From contig NZ_KB849239.1 in assembly GCF_000368085.1 (NCBI RefSeq), positions 571,556 to 635,555 on the forward strand: 64,000 nt of DNA, written 5' to 3'. The notes under the pieces were generated by a model. That model searched no databases. It saw only the letters and a program-made list of their open reading frames with translations, and was not told the origin of the DNA. The translations under genes were made by a program, and so were the position numbers. Below are positions 9,668 to 18,050 of the stretch, piece after piece. Source of the DNA: Acinetobacter nosocomialis NIPH 2119. GTDB taxonomy: Bacteria; Pseudomonadota; Gammaproteobacteria; Pseudomonadales; Moraxellaceae. The stretch's first letter is position 1. Each line of letters opens with the position of its first letter.

Positions 9668-9700
9668 AAAGGGAAATATTTAAATATTTCCCTTTATTTT
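9668..9700. terminator. Bidirectional intrinsic terminator
   Basis: A perfect 14-bp inverted repeat (9668-9681 with 9682-9695) is followed by a T-run for rightward transcription, with T-rich sequence also on the other strand. It separates the convergent ligase and flavin reductase genes. Confidence 0.85.
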
Positions 9701-9705
9701 TTATA

Positions 9706-10284
9706 TTAGAGGTCGGCTTTCACTTCTTCACCAATTAAATAAAACGTTCCACCAGCAATATAGTGCAGGCTACGAAGTTCTTTTGGTGCATCCTGAAAAT
9801 GCCAGTGCCCATCTCTAAAAACGCGACTATCTGCCCACGCACCTACAACAGAGCCAATAAATAAATCATGAGCTGACTGATTATGCGGTTCAGGAATAAG
9901 TTTACAAACCAGCCATGCGATACAACCTGATACAAGCGGACTGATCAGATCTTTTTGATAAAACAGTTCAACTCCGCAGTGCTCAAGTTTTTGTGGGTCA
10001 TCCAACTTACTAATAGTACCAAGTTGTTTGGTCATATTGAGCTGGGCATAGCAAGGAACTTGCAGTGTGAAATAGCCACTTTGCTCGACAAGCTGTCGGG
10101 TTTTAGTGCTTTTATCTAAAACCACGGATACTTTGGCAGGCTTAAACTCTAAGGCACATGCCCATGCGGCAGCCATCACGTTACGGTCATCACCATACTG
10201 AGCAGAGACTAGTACAGTTGGACCATGATTTAACAAACGATAAGCTTTTTCTAACTCTACTGGTGCAATATATGATTGGGACAT
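9706..10284 (-). CDS. Flavin reductase family protein
   Basis: A 192-residue protein of the flavin reductase-like (FMN-binding split-barrel) family. The N-terminal half has the typical strand-rich segment with GDDRNVMAAAWACALEFKPAKVSVVLDKS. Members reduce flavin for monooxygenases or bind FMN themselves; the partner is not evident here. The ATG at 10284 (MSQSYIAP) is preferred over an in-frame TTG at 10302 because an AGG sequence lies at good spacing before it. It is divergent from the MoeB-like gene. Confidence 0.8.
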   Translation of the reverse strand: MSQSYIAPVELEKAYRLLNHGPTVLVSAQYGDDRNVMAAAWACALEFKPAKVSVVLDKSTKTRQLVEQSGYFTLQVPCYAQLNMTKQLGTISKLDDPQKLEHCGVELFYQKDLISPLVSGCIAWLVCKLIPEPHNQSAHDLFIGSVVGAWADSRVFRDGHWHFQDAPKELRSLHYIAGGTFYLIGEEVKADL

Positions 10285-10401
10285 ATTTAGCCTAAGTAAC
10301 AAAGAAACTAGTTCGTTCTATTGTTGCAGAAAGCGTGTGAGAAGTAATGTAATGGGGAGTTAACTGAATAAAAAAGTTGTTTCCATTTTATAGCTTTCCT
10401 A

Positions 10402-10418
10402 ATGACGAACTTAGTCAT
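10402..10418. promoter_or_regulatory. Inverted repeat in the flavin reductase / moeB-like promoter region
   Basis: ATGAC at 10402-10406 and GTCAT at 10414-10418 form a dyad with a 7-base centre, 36 bases before the rightward gene. It could be an operator, but a 5-base arm is short and chance is possible. Confidence 0.25.
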
Positions 10419-10453
10419 AAAATCACTTGGCTTCTAAGTGAAAGGATTAAAGC

Positions 10454-11230
10454 GTGACCGAGCTTCAAGATATCGATTTTGTAGAGTTAAGTGATGAAGA
10501 AATGCATCTCTATAGCCGTCAGATTTTACTTGATGGATGGGATATTGAAGCTCAGGAAAAACTCAAACTTGCCAATGTGCTGATTGTGGGTGCTGGTGGC
10601 ATAGGCTGTAGCAGTGCAGAACTACTTGCACGAGCAGGGGTTGGGAAGATTACACTCATTGATGTAGATACCATTGAGATAAGTAATTTACAACGACAAA
10701 TTGCGTTTGGTCATGAAGATATTGGTCATTATAAAGCTGAAGTTCTAGCAAAACGGTTACAGAAAATTAACCCTTATATCTGTGTTGAATACTTTAATGA
10801 ACGTTTAGACGAACATAACATTGATAGACTTGTTGAACACCAAGACGTCGTTTTAGATGGTTGTGATAACTTTACAACTCGCTATTTAGTGAATAGTGCT
10901 TGTAAAAAGCATCAGGTCGCATTAATTAGTGCTTCTGCAATTGGCTTTCAGGCGCAAATGTTTATGGTTGAAGGTGATTCAGCTTGTTATGAATGTTTAT
11001 TTCCAAAAGAACAGCATGACAATGAAGGCCTTCGCTGTGCAGAGTCAGGAGTGCTTGCAACGGCTCCTGTAATGATAGCGTCATTACAAGCACATCACAC
11101 TTTACTTTATTTAGGGCTTAATCGCACTCCTCTGAAACAGAAACTGTTACTTTGGGACGGATTAAATATGTCACAACGTATTGTTAATTTTGATAAAGAT
11201 ATAAATTGTCCACTTTGTCAGGCAAGCTAA
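10454..11230 (+). CDS. HesA/MoeB/ThiF-family E1-like adenylyltransferase
   Basis: A 258-residue enzyme that adenylates the C-terminal glycine of a small sulfur-carrier protein (MoaD or ThiS class). The nucleotide-binding glycine motif is VGAGGIGC near residue 48-55, followed by LIDVDTIEISNLQRQ with the catalytic Arg. Two zinc-binding CxxC pairs are present (CYEC and the C-terminal CPLC). There is no rhodanese domain, so it resembles MoeB/ThiF rather than MOCS3. The start is GTG at 10454, supported by AAGGAT at good spacing. Which carrier it serves is not decided by the neighbours. Confidence 0.85.
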   Translation: MTELQDIDFVELSDEEMHLYSRQILLDGWDIEAQEKLKLANVLIVGAGGIGCSSAELLARAGVGKITLIDVDTIEISNLQRQIAFGHEDIGHYKAEVLAKRLQKINPYICVEYFNERLDEHNIDRLVEHQDVVLDGCDNFTTRYLVNSACKKHQVALISASAIGFQAQMFMVEGDSACYECLFPKEQHDNEGLRCAESGVLATAPVMIASLQAHHTLLYLGLNRTPLKQKLLLWDGLNMSQRIVNFDKDINCPLCQAS

Positions 11231-11288
11231 TCAGCAAATAAAGCAAAATTTGCTAAACTTGAGACGAATATTCTGGTTCTAAAGAAAT

Positions 11289-12587
11289 ATGAAAAAAAAT
11301 ATTTTATTTGATGGATTGCGCTCAGTTGCCCGTATCGGTGAAACTGCAGTGGTTGCGGCTAAAGCTGGTATTAAGTACGCAACTGATAAGCCAAGTAATG
11401 CCAAACTCATGCGTGAGACTTTTGAGTCGCTTGGCTCAACATATATTAAGCTTGGTCAGTTTATCGCGAGTACGCCATCGTTATTCCCACGTGAATATGT
11501 AGAAGAATTTCAAGGTTGTTTGGATCAGACCCCAACTCTGCCATTTAGCTATATTCAAGGCGTACTTGCCTCTGAATTTGAAGGGCGTGATTTAAGCGAG
11601 ATTTTTAGTTATATCGATGAAAAACCTTTAGCTTCTGCTTCAATTGCTCAGGTTCACGCAGCTAAACTAACGACAGGTGAAGATGTCGTTATCAAAGTAC
11701 AAAAACCTGGCGTAGAAACTATTTTATACACTGACTTAAATGTAGTGCATTGGGCTGCAAAGCTGCTTGAACGTGCAGTCCCTAAAATCAAGTTTGCTGC
11801 TCTTTCTGACATTGTTGATGAAATCAAAACTCGTATGGTGCGTGAAGTCGATTTCATTGAAGAAGCACAAAATTTAGATGACTTTGTGGAATATTTGAAT
11901 ATTTCCCAAAACCAAGCTGCTACTGCACCTAAAGTTTATCATCAGTTTTCTACGCGCCGTGTTTTGACCATGCAGCGTTTATATGGGGTACCTCTGACAG
12001 ACTTTAGCGTGGTTAAACAATATGCTAAAGATCCATCGCAAGTACTCATTACTGCCATGAACACATGGTTTGGTAGCTTAATGTTATGCAAGAGCTTCCA
12101 TGCGGACTTACATGCTGGAAATCTAATGCTGCTTGAAGATGGCCGAATTGGTTTTATCGATTTCGGTATTGTGGGGCAGTTAAAACCAGAAGTCTGGACA
12201 GCATGTATCGCGTTTATGGATGCTTTGCAAAAGACTGATTATCAGGCTATGGCTGAAAATATGCTCAAAATGGGTATGACCCATAACAAGGTCGATGTTC
12301 TGGTTTTAGCTCAAGATTTAGAGCGTTTGTTTAATGGCGTATTAATGGCCGATCCACAGCAGATTCTGTCTACTAATCCTGCCGATTTAAACGACATTAT
12401 GATGGATATGGTGAGTGTAGGTGAGCGCCACGGTATTAAATTCCCTCGAGATTTTGCATTATTATTTAAGCAAATGCTTTATTTCGATCGTTTTATGCGC
12501 GTACTCGCACCATATACTGATATTTATGCAGACCAACGTTTGAAAATGGTTCAAAATATGGAACCTGCTTCGTTGTTAAAGCACTAA
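11289..12587 (+). CDS. ABC1 (AarF/UbiB/Coq8-like) atypical kinase
   Basis: A 432-residue member of the ADCK/UbiB family. The family-defining KxGQ motif is KLGQ at residues 54-57, the alanine-rich loop that replaces the kinase glycine loop is ASASIAQVHAA, and the metal-binding DFG is in IDFGIVG. The HADLHAGN catalytic loop is also present. Members are ATPases linked to ubiquinone biosynthesis or lipid homeostasis. Unlike canonical UbiB it lacks an obvious C-terminal membrane pair, so it may be a paralogue. folB follows after 15 bases and is probably co-transcribed. Confidence 0.85.
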   Translation: MKKNILFDGLRSVARIGETAVVAAKAGIKYATDKPSNAKLMRETFESLGSTYIKLGQFIASTPSLFPREYVEEFQGCLDQTPTLPFSYIQGVLASEFEGRDLSEIFSYIDEKPLASASIAQVHAAKLTTGEDVVIKVQKPGVETILYTDLNVVHWAAKLLERAVPKIKFAALSDIVDEIKTRMVREVDFIEEAQNLDDFVEYLNISQNQAATAPKVYHQFSTRRVLTMQRLYGVPLTDFSVVKQYAKDPSQVLITAMNTWFGSLMLCKSFHADLHAGNLMLLEDGRIGFIDFGIVGQLKPEVWTACIAFMDALQKTDYQAMAENMLKMGMTHNKVDVLVLAQDLERLFNGVLMADPQQILSTNPADLNDIMMDMVSVGERHGIKFPRDFALLFKQMLYFDRFMRVLAPYTDIYADQRLKMVQNMEPASLLKH

Positions 12588-12602
12588 GGTCAGTTTAAAT
12601 TT

Positions 12603-12983
12603 ATGGATGCCATTATTATTGAAGGCTTGAAGGTTGATACAGTGATTGGCTGTTTCAACTGGGAAAGACAAATCATTCAACCTTTAATGTTGGATTTAAC
12701 CATCCATAGTGATTTGAGCCGAGCTGCAGCGTCTGACAAGCTTGAGGATACACTCAACTATGCGCAGATTTGTGAGTTATCGGCTCAAACCATTCAACAA
12801 GCTAAACCTGAATTAATCGAGCACGCAGCTCATCTGGTTTTGCAATGTTTATTTGAAACCTTTCCAACAATTGAAAAAATTACCATAACCATCCGTAAGC
12901 CAGCCATCATTGCAGAAGCAAACGCTGTAGGAATTCGTCTTGAACGCACCAGAAACAATTTTTGCGCTCGCCCTAGCGAGTAA
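12603..12983 (+). CDS. folB: Dihydroneopterin aldolase
   Basis: FolB cleaves 7,8-dihydroneopterin to 6-hydroxymethyl-dihydropterin and glycolaldehyde in folate synthesis. The 126-residue length is typical. The N-terminal strand VDTVIGCFNWERQ with the active-site Glu, the DTLNYAQI segment and the catalytic-lysine strand KITITIRKP are all recognisable. The end of the gene overlaps the start of folK by 44 bases, so translation of these consecutive pathway enzymes is coupled. Confidence 0.93.
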   Translation: MDAIIIEGLKVDTVIGCFNWERQIIQPLMLDLTIHSDLSRAAASDKLEDTLNYAQICELSAQTIQQAKPELIEHAAHLVLQCLFETFPTIEKITITIRKPAIIAEANAVGIRLERTRNNFCARPSE

Positions 12984-13377
12984 TTTAGACGCAGATCAGC
13001 ACTTTACTTTTGCGTATACGCAATTAGCAACTTTGGGGAAAGTGCAGTTTTCATCTGTTTATCAAATTCCATGCCGAGATGGTATTGGAGATGATTACTG
13101 GAATTCAGCATGTCTGTTAAGAAGTACTTTATCGTCTGAACAAGTTGAATCTTTTTTAAAGAAACTTGAGTCAGATTCTGGACGTGTTCGACCATCGCAT
13201 CATATTTCTTTAGATGTAGATTTGATTGCATGGGGAAATGATCTGGACCATATGCAATTTAATTCTAAAAAATTACCTTTGGCGCTCGATGTAAAAATTC
13301 CTTTATATGAACTTTGGCATTGTGAAAGACTAAAGGCTGATAGTACGCTTTACCCAGTTGTTAATTTTAAATTTTAA
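12940..13377 (+). CDS. folK: 2-amino-4-hydroxy-6-hydroxymethyldihydropteridine pyrophosphokinase (divergent)
   Basis: HPPK transfers pyrophosphate from ATP to 6-hydroxymethyl-dihydropterin, the step after FolB. The 145-residue protein keeps the N-terminal ALASNL strand (usually ALGSNLG), the SSVYQ strand and the SLDVDLIAWG magnesium-binding segment with its two Asp. The usual R-x-x-RWGPR loop is degenerate, so the family call rests partly on position behind folB. The start is a TTG at 12940 inside folB; no better start exists upstream of the conserved first strand. Confidence 0.8.
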   Translation: MNAPETIFALALASNLDADQHFTFAYTQLATLGKVQFSSVYQIPCRDGIGDDYWNSACLLRSTLSSEQVESFLKKLESDSGRVRPSHHISLDVDLIAWGNDLDHMQFNSKKLPLALDVKIPLYELWHCERLKADSTLYPVVNFKF

Positions 13378-13394
13378 GGTCTTTCAAACTAAAT

Positions 13395-13411
13395 TTTACG
13401 CAAAATTTACG
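13395..13411 (+). promoter_or_regulatory. Candidate KdpE operator, distal repeat pair
   Basis: Two exact TTTACG hexamers (13395-13400 and 13406-13411) are separated by 5 bases, giving one helical turn between them. This is the direct-repeat-with-N5 layout expected for an OmpR-family dimer and resembles the T-rich KdpE box of enterobacteria. It lies upstream of kdpA; assignment to KdpE is inference. Confidence 0.55.
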
Positions 13412-13437
13412 CGGCCTTTGAGTTCCTCAATAGAGAA

Positions 13438-13454
13438 TTTACGAGCATTTTACC
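13438..13454 (+). promoter_or_regulatory. Candidate KdpE operator, proximal repeat pair
   Basis: TTTACG at 13438-13443 and TTTACC at 13449-13454, again 5 bases apart. The pair begins 43 bases after the distal pair, close to four helical turns, so both would lie on one face of the DNA. A possible -10 element TAAATT is at 13470-13475, within a small dyad (CACTAA/TTAGTG, 13467-13479), so this pair would overlap the -35 region. Confidence 0.55.
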
Positions 13455-13498
13455 GATACTGAAATCCACTAAATTAGTGTTACTTCAGGACAATAAAG

Positions 13499-13633
13499 AT
13501 GCTTATAAATTCTCAAATGCGCATCTTGCATCAGTCTGGCATAGCCTTATGCGGACTAAAAACAAATGATATCTCTTCATCTCTCCTTATTTCCAATTTG
13601 GCAAATCAAGCCAAGGGGTATAGAGGAGAATAG
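13499..13633 (+). CDS. Possible small kdp leader reading frame, 44 residues
   Basis: An ATG at 13499 with AGGA eight bases upstream opens a 44-codon frame that ends with TAG at 13631-13633, two bases before the kdpA ATG. The ribosome site of kdpA (GAGGAG) lies in its last codons, so translation could be coupled. It occupies the place of kdpF, but the peptide (starting MLINSQMRIL) lacks the long uninterrupted hydrophobic segment of KdpF. It may be a leader peptide, a very diverged KdpF or chance. No family recognised. Confidence 0.35.
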   Translation: MLINSQMRILHQSGIALCGLKTNDISSSLLISNLANQAKGYRGE

Positions 13634-13635
13634 CC

Positions 13636-15345
13636 ATGTTAGAACTTATTCTTGTTTTATTTATTGCTATTTTTCTAGCATGGTGCCTCAGTAAATATCT
13701 ATCCAAAGTGATGGCAAATCAGCCGATGGTTGGCGATGGATTATTTCGTTGGATTGAAAATCCTGTCTATCGCTTGTTAGGTATATCTCCGCAACAACAA
13801 ATGAACTGGAAACAATATTCTTTAGCATTTGTTGTTAGCTGTATTTTTTTAGCTGTAGCCGTTTTTGCTATTTTTATGACGCAAGCATGGCTGCCATTAA
13901 ACCCAAATCATGCACCAAATATGAGCTGGGATTTAGCATTACATACGGTTATTTCATTTTTAACCAACACCAACCAACAGCATTATTCTGGTCAAGCTCA
14001 ATTATCTTATTTGTCGCAAATGACAGGTATTGTAGGTTTGCAAGTCATCACACCAATGATGGGATTAGCTTTAGTTGTTGCGACCTTAAGAGCTTTATTT
14101 TATCAACGTCCTAGCCATATTGCGGCCAATGTTGCTGAACAGCCAGATCAAATTTTAATTGGTAACTATTGGGCAGATGTAATACGCCCTACAGTCCGGT
14201 TCTTGCTTCCTCTGTGTTTTGTTTGGTCATTGTTGCTTAACAGCCAAGGCGTGCCAGCAACTTTTCAGGGTGGACCGGAAGTACAGCTTATTGATAAAGC
14301 GAATACAGTACAAACCCAAAAAATTCCATTAGGTCCAGTTGCACCCATGGTTGCTGTTAAGCAATTGGGTAGTAACGGTGGCGGCTGGTATGGTCCAAAT
14401 AGTTCTGTGCCTTTAGAAAATCCAACGCCACTATCTAATTTATTAGAAATGATAGCGATTTTACTCATTCCAATTACAGTCGTTTTTATGGTGGGACATT
14501 TTACTCGACGCAAAAAATTTGCCTATTTTGTGTTTGGTAGCATGCTTTTAATGTCGGTTATTTCAGGTGCAGCAGCTGTCTGGTCTGAAAGTATGTCATC
14601 GACAGCATCTCAAATTGCAGTAATGGAGGGTAAAGAGCAACGATTTGGACCAGCAGCATCAGCAGTTTGGGCTGCGCTGACCACACAAGTGAATAACGGT
14701 TCGGTCAATATGATGCACGATTCTTCTGCGCCACTTACTGGGCTGGTTGAACTCATTAATATGTTGATTAATGCCATTTGGGGCGGTGTGGGCTGTGGCC
14801 TGCAACAGTTTATGATTTATCTGTTACTCGCTGTATTCATTGCAGGCTTAATGACAGGTCGTACACCTGAATTGTTTGGACGCAAAATTGAAGCAGCAGA
14901 GATCAAGTTGCTTGCGATTATTATCTTAATTCAGCCTCTTATTATTCTGGCTTTTACAGCCTTGAGTCTTAGTATTCCGGGATTATCAGGTATCACTAAC
15001 CCTGGACCACACGGTATTAGCCAAGTGTTCTATGAATATGTTTCTGCGTTTGCCAACAATGGTTCAGGTTTTGAAGGTCTTGGAGACAACACCGTATGGT
15101 GGAATGTCACCTGTAGTCTTGCTCTTCTTTTAGGACGCTTCCCGACATTAATTTTGCCATTAATGATTGCGACACGTTTAGCAGCAAAAAGAAAAGCACC
15201 CGAAACAACAGGTAGCCTTCAGGTTGAAACTCCAACCTTTGCCTTAACGCTGATTACGATTGTTGTATTGCTTACCTTATTACAATTTATGCCAGTTCTT
15301 GTCCTTGGGCCAATTGCCGATCAACTGTTGTTGGTTAAAGGCTAA
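13636..15345 (+). CDS. kdpA: Potassium-transporting ATPase, potassium-binding subunit KdpA
   Basis: KdpA is the K+-selective channel-like subunit of the high-affinity KdpFABC pump. The 569-residue inner-membrane protein has about ten membrane segments. It matches the family from the first residues: a hydrophobic start, then QMNWKQYSLAF, SWDLALHTVISFLTNTNQQHYSG (first selectivity region), the GSNGGGWYGPNSSVPLENPTP loop and NNGSGFEGL in the third filter region. A strong GAGGAG ribosome site precedes the ATG. It is first of kdpABCDE, with paired direct repeats upstream that probably bind KdpE. Confidence 0.97.
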   Translation: MLELILVLFIAIFLAWCLSKYLSKVMANQPMVGDGLFRWIENPVYRLLGISPQQQMNWKQYSLAFVVSCIFLAVAVFAIFMTQAWLPLNPNHAPNMSWDLALHTVISFLTNTNQQHYSGQAQLSYLSQMTGIVGLQVITPMMGLALVVATLRALFYQRPSHIAANVAEQPDQILIGNYWADVIRPTVRFLLPLCFVWSLLLNSQGVPATFQGGPEVQLIDKANTVQTQKIPLGPVAPMVAVKQLGSNGGGWYGPNSSVPLENPTPLSNLLEMIAILLIPITVVFMVGHFTRRKKFAYFVFGSMLLMSVISGAAAVWSESMSSTASQIAVMEGKEQRFGPAASAVWAALTTQVNNGSVNMMHDSSAPLTGLVELINMLINAIWGGVGCGLQQFMIYLLLAVFIAGLMTGRTPELFGRKIEAAEIKLLAIIILIQPLIILAFTALSLSIPGLSGITNPGPHGISQVFYEYVSAFANNGSGFEGLGDNTVWWNVTCSLALLLGRFPTLILPLMIATRLAAKRKAPETTGSLQVETPTFALTLITIVVLLTLLQFMPVLVLGPIADQLLLVKG

Positions 15346-15359
15346 GGAGGCGAGTGAAA

Positions 15360-17393
15360 ATGAATACACAAACTCATGTAAATAGCCATAAAACAACTGT
15401 GGCAGTACCAAGTTTTGAAGTTTGGAAAAATGCTTTTATAAAATTGCTACCCCAGCATGCAATTAAAAATCCAGTCATGGCAATTGTATGGCTTGGAACA
15501 GTAATCACTGCTCTAAGTACCTTAATGGGATATGCCACACTGGTATTCGGTTTGGTTGTCACAGCAATTTTGTTCATTACGATTTTATTTGCTAACTATG
15601 CTGAAGCGGTTGCAGAGGCTAGAGGTCGTGGACAGGCATCTTCATTACGTGCAGCAAGAGAAAACTTGACTGCTCGAAGACTTAATTCTTTGACAGACCG
15701 CCAAGCAACTCAAGTTGCAGCCACTGAACTTCATTTGAATGATTATATTGAAGTTCATGCAGGTGAGCTTGTTCCAGCCGATGGTGAGATTGTAGAAGGC
15801 TTTGCGACCATTAATGAATCGGCTGTTACAGGTGAGTCTGCACCTGTGCTACGTGAAGCTGGAACTGACCGTTCAGGTGTTATTGGTGGGACTAAAGTTC
15901 TTACAGATCGTATTGTTGTGCAAGTGACTGCGGAATCTGGTCAAAGTTTCTTAGACCGTATGATTGCTTTGGTTGAAGGCTCAAATCGTCAAAAAACACC
16001 AAATGAGATTGCACTTGGCTTCTTATTAATGGTGATGACAATTACCTTCTTAATTGTTGTGATTAGCTTGCCGTTTATTGCTCATTATTTGCATATTGAA
16101 CTTGATCCAGTCGTGCTGGTTGCGCTGTTGGTCTGCTTAATTCCAACAACCATTGGTGGCTTGTTACCTGCGATTGGTATTGCGGGTATGAACCGCGCGC
16201 TCAAAGCCAATGTTTTGGCGAAATCAGGTAAAGCAGTAGAAGTTGCGGGTGATATTGATGTGCTTTTACTCGATAAAACAGGAACCATTACTTATGGTGA
16301 CCGTCAAGCGACTTCTTTTTATCCTTTAACTTCTGTAAGTGAGTCGGAGTTGAGAGCTGCTGCTTGGGTAAGTTCACTTGCCGACCCAACACCAGAAGGA
16401 AAATCGATTGTTAAGTTAGCAAAAGAACAAGGTTTAAAACAGCAAGAACCTGAGCAAGCCGAAATTATCTCTTTTAGTGCATCGACTCGAATTTCTGGTG
16501 TGAATTTACCGAATGGTGAGCAAATTCGTAAAGGTGCTTTAGATGCAATCTTGAAATTTGTAGATGAAGATTATTCTCAAGATCTAGAGTTAAAAGCACG
16601 TGTTGAACAAGTTGCTAAAAAAGGGGCAACACCGTTGGTTGTTGCAAATCAACATCATGTATTGGGTGTGATTGAACTCTCTGATGTAATTAAACACGGT
16701 ATTAAAGAACGTTTTGCTCGTTTAAGAGAAATGGGTATTAAAACTGTCATGGTCACAGGTGATAACCCATTAACCGCTGCTGCGATTGCTGCTGAAGCGG
16801 GTGTAGATGACTATATTGCCGAAGCAAAACCAGAAGATAAACTCGCTTGTATTCGCACCGAACAACAACAAGGTCGTTTAGTTGCGATGGTTGGTGATGG
16901 AACCAACGATGCCCCAGCACTAGCACAAGCCGATATTGGCTTAGCCATGAACTCGGGTACACAAGCTGCAAAAGAAGCCGGCAACATGGTTGATTTAGAC
17001 TCAGATCCAACCAAACTTCTTGCTGTGGTTGAGATTGGGAAACAGCAACTGATTACCCGCGGTGCTTTGACAACATTTTCGTTAGCAAATGACGTCTCTA
17101 AATACTTTGCCATTTTGCCTGCATTGTTCGCTGCTGCGATTCCACAAATGCAAGTATTGAATGTGATGCATTTGGCGAGTCCAAATAGCGCGATTTTATC
17201 TGCATTAATTTTTAACGCGATTATTATCCCGCTATTAATTCCAATCGCACTCCGAGGCGTGAAATTTAAACCTTCAACTGCAACTCAGTTACTACGTCGA
17301 AATATGTTGATTTATGGGGTGGGCGGTGTGGTTCTACCATTCATTGCCATTAAAGCGATTGATGTTGTTATTGTTCAATTATTTGGTTTGTAA
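15360..17393 (+). CDS. kdpB: Potassium-transporting ATPase, ATP-binding subunit KdpB
   Basis: KdpB is the P-type ATPase subunit that hydrolyses ATP to drive K+ uptake. The 677-residue protein has the actuator motif TGES, the phosphorylated Asp305 in DKTGT, a nucleotide-binding domain with KGAxxAI, and the hinge motif GDGTNDAPAL. The ATG at 15360 is preferred because AAGGAGG ends at 15350, nine bases before it; an in-frame GTG at 15354 is too close. It lies 14 bases behind kdpA. Confidence 0.97.
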   Translation: MNTQTHVNSHKTTVAVPSFEVWKNAFIKLLPQHAIKNPVMAIVWLGTVITALSTLMGYATLVFGLVVTAILFITILFANYAEAVAEARGRGQASSLRAARENLTARRLNSLTDRQATQVAATELHLNDYIEVHAGELVPADGEIVEGFATINESAVTGESAPVLREAGTDRSGVIGGTKVLTDRIVVQVTAESGQSFLDRMIALVEGSNRQKTPNEIALGFLLMVMTITFLIVVISLPFIAHYLHIELDPVVLVALLVCLIPTTIGGLLPAIGIAGMNRALKANVLAKSGKAVEVAGDIDVLLLDKTGTITYGDRQATSFYPLTSVSESELRAAAWVSSLADPTPEGKSIVKLAKEQGLKQQEPEQAEIISFSASTRISGVNLPNGEQIRKGALDAILKFVDEDYSQDLELKARVEQVAKKGATPLVVANQHHVLGVIELSDVIKHGIKERFARLREMGIKTVMVTGDNPLTAAAIAAEAGVDDYIAEAKPEDKLACIRTEQQQGRLVAMVGDGTNDAPALAQADIGLAMNSGTQAAKEAGNMVDLDSDPTKLLAVVEIGKQQLITRGALTTFSLANDVSKYFAILPALFAAAIPQMQVLNVMHLASPNSAILSALIFNAIIIPLLIPIALRGVKFKPSTATQLLRRNMLIYGVGGVVLPFIAIKAIDVVIVQLFGL

Positions 17394-17406
17394 TCTGGAG
17401 TTTGAA

Positions 17407-18012
17407 ATGAAAACTTATGCACAAAATTCAGAAGCAAATTTGGGTCAGACCTTAAGAGCATCTTTCGGACTTCTAATTTTTACTCTTGTCAGTTGTGGCG
17501 CTGTTTATAGTGCGATCGCTACAGGCGCGGGACAGGTTTTATTTCACAATCAAGCGAATGGTAGTTTGATTGAAATAAACCATAAAGTTCTAGGGTCAAA
17601 ATTAGTCGCTCAGCCATTTGTTGGAGAAACTTATTTTCATCCACGTCCTTCAGCGGTTGCTTATGACCCGATGGCCATGGGGGCCACAAACTTAGCGCTT
17701 ACTAATCCAGAGCTGCAAAAACAAATTGATGCGCAGATTCTTGCGGTGAAAAAACAAGACCATACAGGTAATAACCCTATTCCAAGTGATTTAGTGACTA
17801 AATCGGGTAGTGGTATCGATCCGCATATTAGTCCTGAATCTGCTCAGTTACAGGTTGCCAGAGTAGCTCAAGCGCGTCATTTAGACCCTAAAGTTGTAGA
17901 AGAGTTACTTCAAAAGCATATTGAACCAGTTCAGTTTGGTGTACTAGGGCAAGCTCGTGTTAATGTATTAGAGCTAAATATCGCTTTAGATCAATTACAA
18001 TCTACACATTAA
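17407..18012 (+). CDS. kdpC: Potassium-transporting ATPase subunit KdpC
   Basis: KdpC is the single-membrane-span subunit that stabilises the KdpAB complex and increases ATP affinity. The 201-residue protein has one N-terminal membrane segment (about 19-40) and a periplasmic domain with the typical YFHPRPSA and SDLVTKSGSGIDPHISPESA segments. The ATG at 17407 is chosen because it has a GGAG site and follows the kdpB stop by 13 bases; the frame is open further upstream, inside kdpB, but that part is a shadow. Confidence 0.96.
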   Translation: MKTYAQNSEANLGQTLRASFGLLIFTLVSCGAVYSAIATGAGQVLFHNQANGSLIEINHKVLGSKLVAQPFVGETYFHPRPSAVAYDPMAMGATNLALTNPELQKQIDAQILAVKKQDHTGNNPIPSDLVTKSGSGIDPHISPESAQLQVARVAQARHLDPKVVEELLQKHIEPVQFGVLGQARVNVLELNIALDQLQSTH

Positions 18013-18050
18013 CTTGAAAATAAAATTGTTAGTTTACCGGATGATATCAA

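Noticed and set aside
17314..17406. Upstream extension of kdpC into the end of kdpB
   Set aside because: The frame is open but the kdpC family start matches the ATG at 17407, which has its own GGAG site.
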